Assembly: GCF_021699195.1 (NCBI RefSeq)
Contig: NZ_SSXE01000076.1
Coordinates: 1 to 41,865 of the forward strand
Reading direction: 5' to 3'
Length of the DNA stretch: 41,865 bases
From: Nonomuraea sp. MG754425
Lineage (GTDB): Bacteria > Actinomycetota > Actinomycetes > Streptosporangiales > Streptosporangiaceae
The notes beneath the pieces were generated by a model. That model was not told the origin of the DNA, searched no databases, and saw only the letters and a program-made list of their open reading frames with translations. The position numbers and the translations under genes are program-made. Within the stretch, counting starts at the first letter, position 1. Each line of letters opens with the position of its first letter. Shown piece by piece: positions 39,769 to 41,865 of the stretch.

Positions 39769-39782
39769 TTAGCGTGCCCCCA
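39769..39782 (+). promoter_or_regulatory. Possible leaderless promoter of the DedA gene
   Basis: TTAGCGT sits 6-7 bases before the ATG at 39782, which has no ribosome site (GCGTGCCCCC). This is the spacing of an actinobacterial -10 for a transcript starting at the ATG itself; the -35 region would lie in the palindrome. Confidence 0.45.
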
Positions 39783-40597
39783 TGGAGGCTCTCGCAGTCG
39801 ACCTGATGAGTCCCGAGGCACTGATCCAATCCTTCGGCCTCATAGGCATCTACGTCGTGTTGTTCGCCGAAACAGGACTGCTCATCGGATTCTTCCTGCC
39901 TGGCGACTCACTCCTGTTCGTCACCGGCCTGGCCGCCTCCGGAGCCATGACGAGCCTGGCCGGAACCGCCCTGCCCCTCGGCCCCCTCCTCATCGGAGCA
40001 CCCCTCAGCGCCATCGCCGGCGCCCAACTCGGCCACTACCTCGGCGCCACCGCGGGGCGGCACCTCTTCCGCCGCCCCGACCGGCACGAACGCCTGCGCC
40101 GCGCCGAAACCTACTTCGCCCGCTACGGCCCCGCCCGCGCGATCATCCTGGCCCGCTTCGTCGGCGTCGTCCGCACCTTCATCAACCCCGCCGCAGGCAT
40201 GCTCGGCGTCCCCACCGGCCGGTTCCTGCTCTACAACGTCATCGGCGCCATCGTGTGGACCGACGGTCTCATCCTCGCCGGCTACCTCATCGGCGACCGC
40301 ATCCCCGGCGGAGTCGACGGCTACATCCTGCCGATAGTCCTGATCATCATGCTGCTGTCACTGCTGCCGCTGATCGGCACCCTTCTCAAAGCCCGTGCCT
40401 CCCCCACCTCCCTGTACGAACCCACCAGCCCCGACCACTACCGACTCACCCCATCGGGCGCCGACCAGATCAGCCACCTCCTCGGCCAGATCGCCGACCG
40501 CGACCCCGACCACCGTCTGCGCACCCTCGCCGGCCAACTGCGCCACCACATCACCCGCCACACCGACATCCCGGCCCGACCTCAGGGAGAACAGTGA
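39782..40597 (+). CDS. DedA-family membrane protein
   Basis: A 271-residue SNARE-associated/DedA (VTT) family protein, linked to undecaprenyl-phosphate or lipid translocation and membrane homeostasis. Seen: GIYVVLFAETGLLIGFFLPGD, the re-entrant motif with a conserved Glu and GD; GAQLGHYLGATAGR; RFVGVVRTFINPAAGML (family R-x-x-P/T-F-x-x-x-AG); then two more hydrophobic segments. The C-terminal 65 residues are an extra soluble, His/Asp-rich tail (LTPSGADQISHLLGQIADRD). It appears leaderless. Its stop overlaps the next gene start (GTGA). From here on codons favour C-ending and GAA forms, unlike the upstream genes. Confidence 0.85.
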   Translation: MEALAVDLMSPEALIQSFGLIGIYVVLFAETGLLIGFFLPGDSLLFVTGLAASGAMTSLAGTALPLGPLLIGAPLSAIAGAQLGHYLGATAGRHLFRRPDRHERLRRAETYFARYGPARAIILARFVGVVRTFINPAAGMLGVPTGRFLLYNVIGAIVWTDGLILAGYLIGDRIPGGVDGYILPIVLIIMLLSLLPLIGTLLKARASPTSLYEPTSPDHYRLTPSGADQISHLLGQIADRDPDHRLRTLAGQLRHHITRHTDIPARPQGEQ

Positions 40598-41595
40598 CAG
40601 CGCCCCGCATCTACCACGACGACGACGCCGACCTCACCTGGCTCACCACTCGCGTCGTCACCGTCGTCGGCTACGGCAACCAGGGCCGATCCCAGGCCCT
40701 CAACATGCGCGACTCCGGCATCGACCGCATCCTCATCGCCGACCACGACCCCACCGCCGCCGACACCGCCCGCGCCGACGGCTTCGACGTACACCCCGTC
40801 ACCGAGGCCGTCACCGCCGGGGACGTGATCCTCCTGCTCATCCCCGACGAAGCCCAGCCCGACGCCTTCCACACCGACATCCGGCCCGGCCTCCGCCCCG
40901 GAGACACCCTCGTCGTCGCCTCCGGATACAACCTCGCCTACGGCCTCCTGCGACCACCCGGGGACATCGACGTCGTCATGGTCGCCCCCCGCATGATCGG
41001 CGCCGGGGTCCGCTCGAACTTCCAGAACGGACGCGGCTTCCCCTGCTTCGTCTCCACCGAACACGACACCACCGGCCACGCGCTCACCCGCGCCCTCGCC
41101 GTCGCCCGCGCCATCGGCGCCACCCGGGGCGGCGCCATCGCCTCCACCGCCGGCGAAGAAGCGGCCCTCGACCTGTTCACCGAACTCGCCATCGGCCCCG
41201 CCATCCTCGGACTGCTCACCGCCGCCTACGACACCCTCCACCACGCCGGATTCTCCGACGAAGCCATCCTGCACGAGATGTACCTGTCAGGAGAACTCGC
41301 CGAAATCTTCGGACGCGCCGCCACCGACGGCCTGTTCGCCCAGCTCAACCTGCACTCACGCACCAGCCAGTACGCCCACCTGCGCGGCTTCGCCGCCCTG
41401 CCCACCGACCAGCTACGCCGCCACTTCACCGACGTCCTCGACACCGAGATCCTCGCCGGCGCCTTCGCCCGCGAATGGTCACACGCCGACGACGATCCCC
41501 TCGACACCCTGCGCGCCACCTCCCGGCCCCTCCCGCTGGCCGGCGCCGAACGCCGCGTCCGCCACCGCCTCACCACCCAGGGAAAGACCCGATGA
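40594..41595 (+). CDS. Divergent ketol-acid reductoisomerase-like protein
   Basis: A 333-residue protein with the KARI layout: N-terminal NADP-binding fold (VVTVVGYGNQGRSQALNMRD), VILLLIPDEAQ, then the all-helical domain with the metal-binding DLFTEL (Asp and Glu kept). It departs from true IlvC at two hallmark sites. The usual HGFN-type His loop reads ASGYNLAYG, so His is Ser, and the MVAPKGPGH segment reads MVAPRMIGAG. It is therefore probably not the branched-chain amino acid enzyme but a reductase or isomerase on a related 2-keto or 2-hydroxy acid. The next gene is an FMN 2-hydroxy-acid oxidase, which fits. GTG start overlapping the DedA stop; its own stop overlaps the next ATG. Confidence 0.8.
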   Translation: MTAPRIYHDDDADLTWLTTRVVTVVGYGNQGRSQALNMRDSGIDRILIADHDPTAADTARADGFDVHPVTEAVTAGDVILLLIPDEAQPDAFHTDIRPGLRPGDTLVVASGYNLAYGLLRPPGDIDVVMVAPRMIGAGVRSNFQNGRGFPCFVSTEHDTTGHALTRALAVARAIGATRGGAIASTAGEEAALDLFTELAIGPAILGLLTAAYDTLHHAGFSDEAILHEMYLSGELAEIFGRAATDGLFAQLNLHSRTSQYAHLRGFAALPTDQLRRHFTDVLDTEILAGAFAREWSHADDDPLDTLRATSRPLPLAGAERRVRHRLTTQGKTR

Positions 41596-41865
41596 CCGCC
41601 ACCGCCCCGAGCGCCGACCTCAGCACCGCCCAGCGAGAGATCTACCAACGCGGCATCACCGGCACCATCCCCGACCTCCCCGTCGACCTCACCCAGCTCG
41701 AAGAACTCGCCCGCCGCCAGCTTCCCCAGGAGGTCTTCGGCTTCCTCGCCGGGGGAGCGGGCCGCGAAACCACCATCCACGCCAACCGCACCGCCTTCGA
41801 CCGATGGCGCATCATCCCCCGCATGCTCCGTGACGTCTCCACCCGCGACCACCGCAGCACCATCC
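41592..41865 (+). CDS. FMN-dependent alpha-hydroxy-acid oxidase/dehydrogenase, N-terminal part
   Basis: The first 91 residues of an FMN TIM-barrel enzyme of the lactate/glycolate oxidase, lactate 2-monooxygenase and mandelate dehydrogenase family; the rest lies beyond the window. Seen: LEELARRQLPQEVFGFLAGGAG, then ETTIHANRTAFDRWRIIPRML, the standard N-terminal pattern with the FMN-proximal loop. The ATG overlaps the preceding stop (ATGA). With the reductoisomerase-like neighbour it suggests interconversion of 2-hydroxy and 2-keto acids. Confidence 0.82.
   Translation, partial: MTATAPSADLSTAQREIYQRGITGTIPDLPVDLTQLEELARRQLPQEVFGFLAGGAGRETTIHANRTAFDRWRIIPRMLRDVSTRDHRSTI

Noticed and set aside
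1..41865. CRISPR arrays, tRNA or rRNA genes, insertion sequences, integrases
   Set aside because: No spaced repeat arrays, no cloverleaf or rRNA-like stretch and no transposase or integrase motif seen on reading either strand.

Overview
This window is high-GC actinomycete DNA. The signs are GTG/TTG starts, dense translational overlaps, an LspA, a DUF5685-type protein, a SARP/AfsR-type regulator and an MshC-like cysteine ligase. Gene content fits a filamentous actinomycete (Streptosporangiales- or Streptomyces-like), but the genus cannot be read from the sequence. All product names come from motif reading of the translations; no database search was run.

Layout. (1) 1-7900 is ordinary flank: two small unknown or membrane genes, lspA, a cysteine-rich DUF5685-type protein, a NarL-type two-component pair, a secreted tripeptidyl-aminopeptidase-like hydrolase and a RibD/DHFR-like reductase. 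The first 120 bases carry a perfect fold-back repeat that looks like a contig-end artefact. (2) 8081-16976 (minus) is one tightly coupled operon. In transcription order it encodes two half-size ABC exporters, a stand-alone condensation protein, a stand-alone carrier protein, a divergent AMP-ligase, a FAAL-like acyl-AMP ligase and a LuxR regulator. (3) 17222-18619 (minus) is a B12-type radical SAM enzyme. (4) 18831-30630 (plus) is the core: a possible 28-residue ORF, a nucleotidyltransferase, an MshC-like cysteine ligase, a DAHP-synthase-like aldolase, a sugar isomerase/epimerase, a zinc dehydrogenase, an alanine racemase-HAD fusion, an RpiB-aminotransferase fusion, a full-length second-type CysRS, a PhyH-type dioxygenase and a P450. 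(5) 30650-35660 holds a second ABC half-transporter pair, an HSL-type esterase and a divergent TetR with a clear dyad operator. (6) 35742-38927 is a large SARP-NB-ARC-TPR regulator. (7) 39114-41865 is a TetR, a DedA protein, a divergent ketol-acid-reductoisomerase-like enzyme and the start of an FMN alpha-hydroxy-acid oxidase, with a 42-bp palindrome between the TetR and DedA genes.

Reading of the core (inference). The plus-strand cassette looks like a sugar-acid or aminosugar pathway. RpiB and the TIM-barrel enzyme would isomerise a sugar phosphate. The DAHP-synthase homologue would add a PEP-derived three-carbon unit. The dehydrogenase and aminotransferase would install an amine, the HAD domain would remove phosphate, and the alanine-racemase-fold domain would act on an amino acid or amino sugar. 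The MshC-like enzyme would then attach cysteine to an amine, as MshC does in mycothiol biosynthesis. The FAAL, AMP-ligase, carrier and condensation proteins would acylate the scaffold, and the radical SAM, PhyH and P450 would tailor it. The extra CysRS could be a resistant target copy. I recognise no described pathway with this combination. Regulation appears layered: LuxR, SARP, 11-bp-spaced repeats, a dyad shared by two promoters, and TTA codons in four genes.
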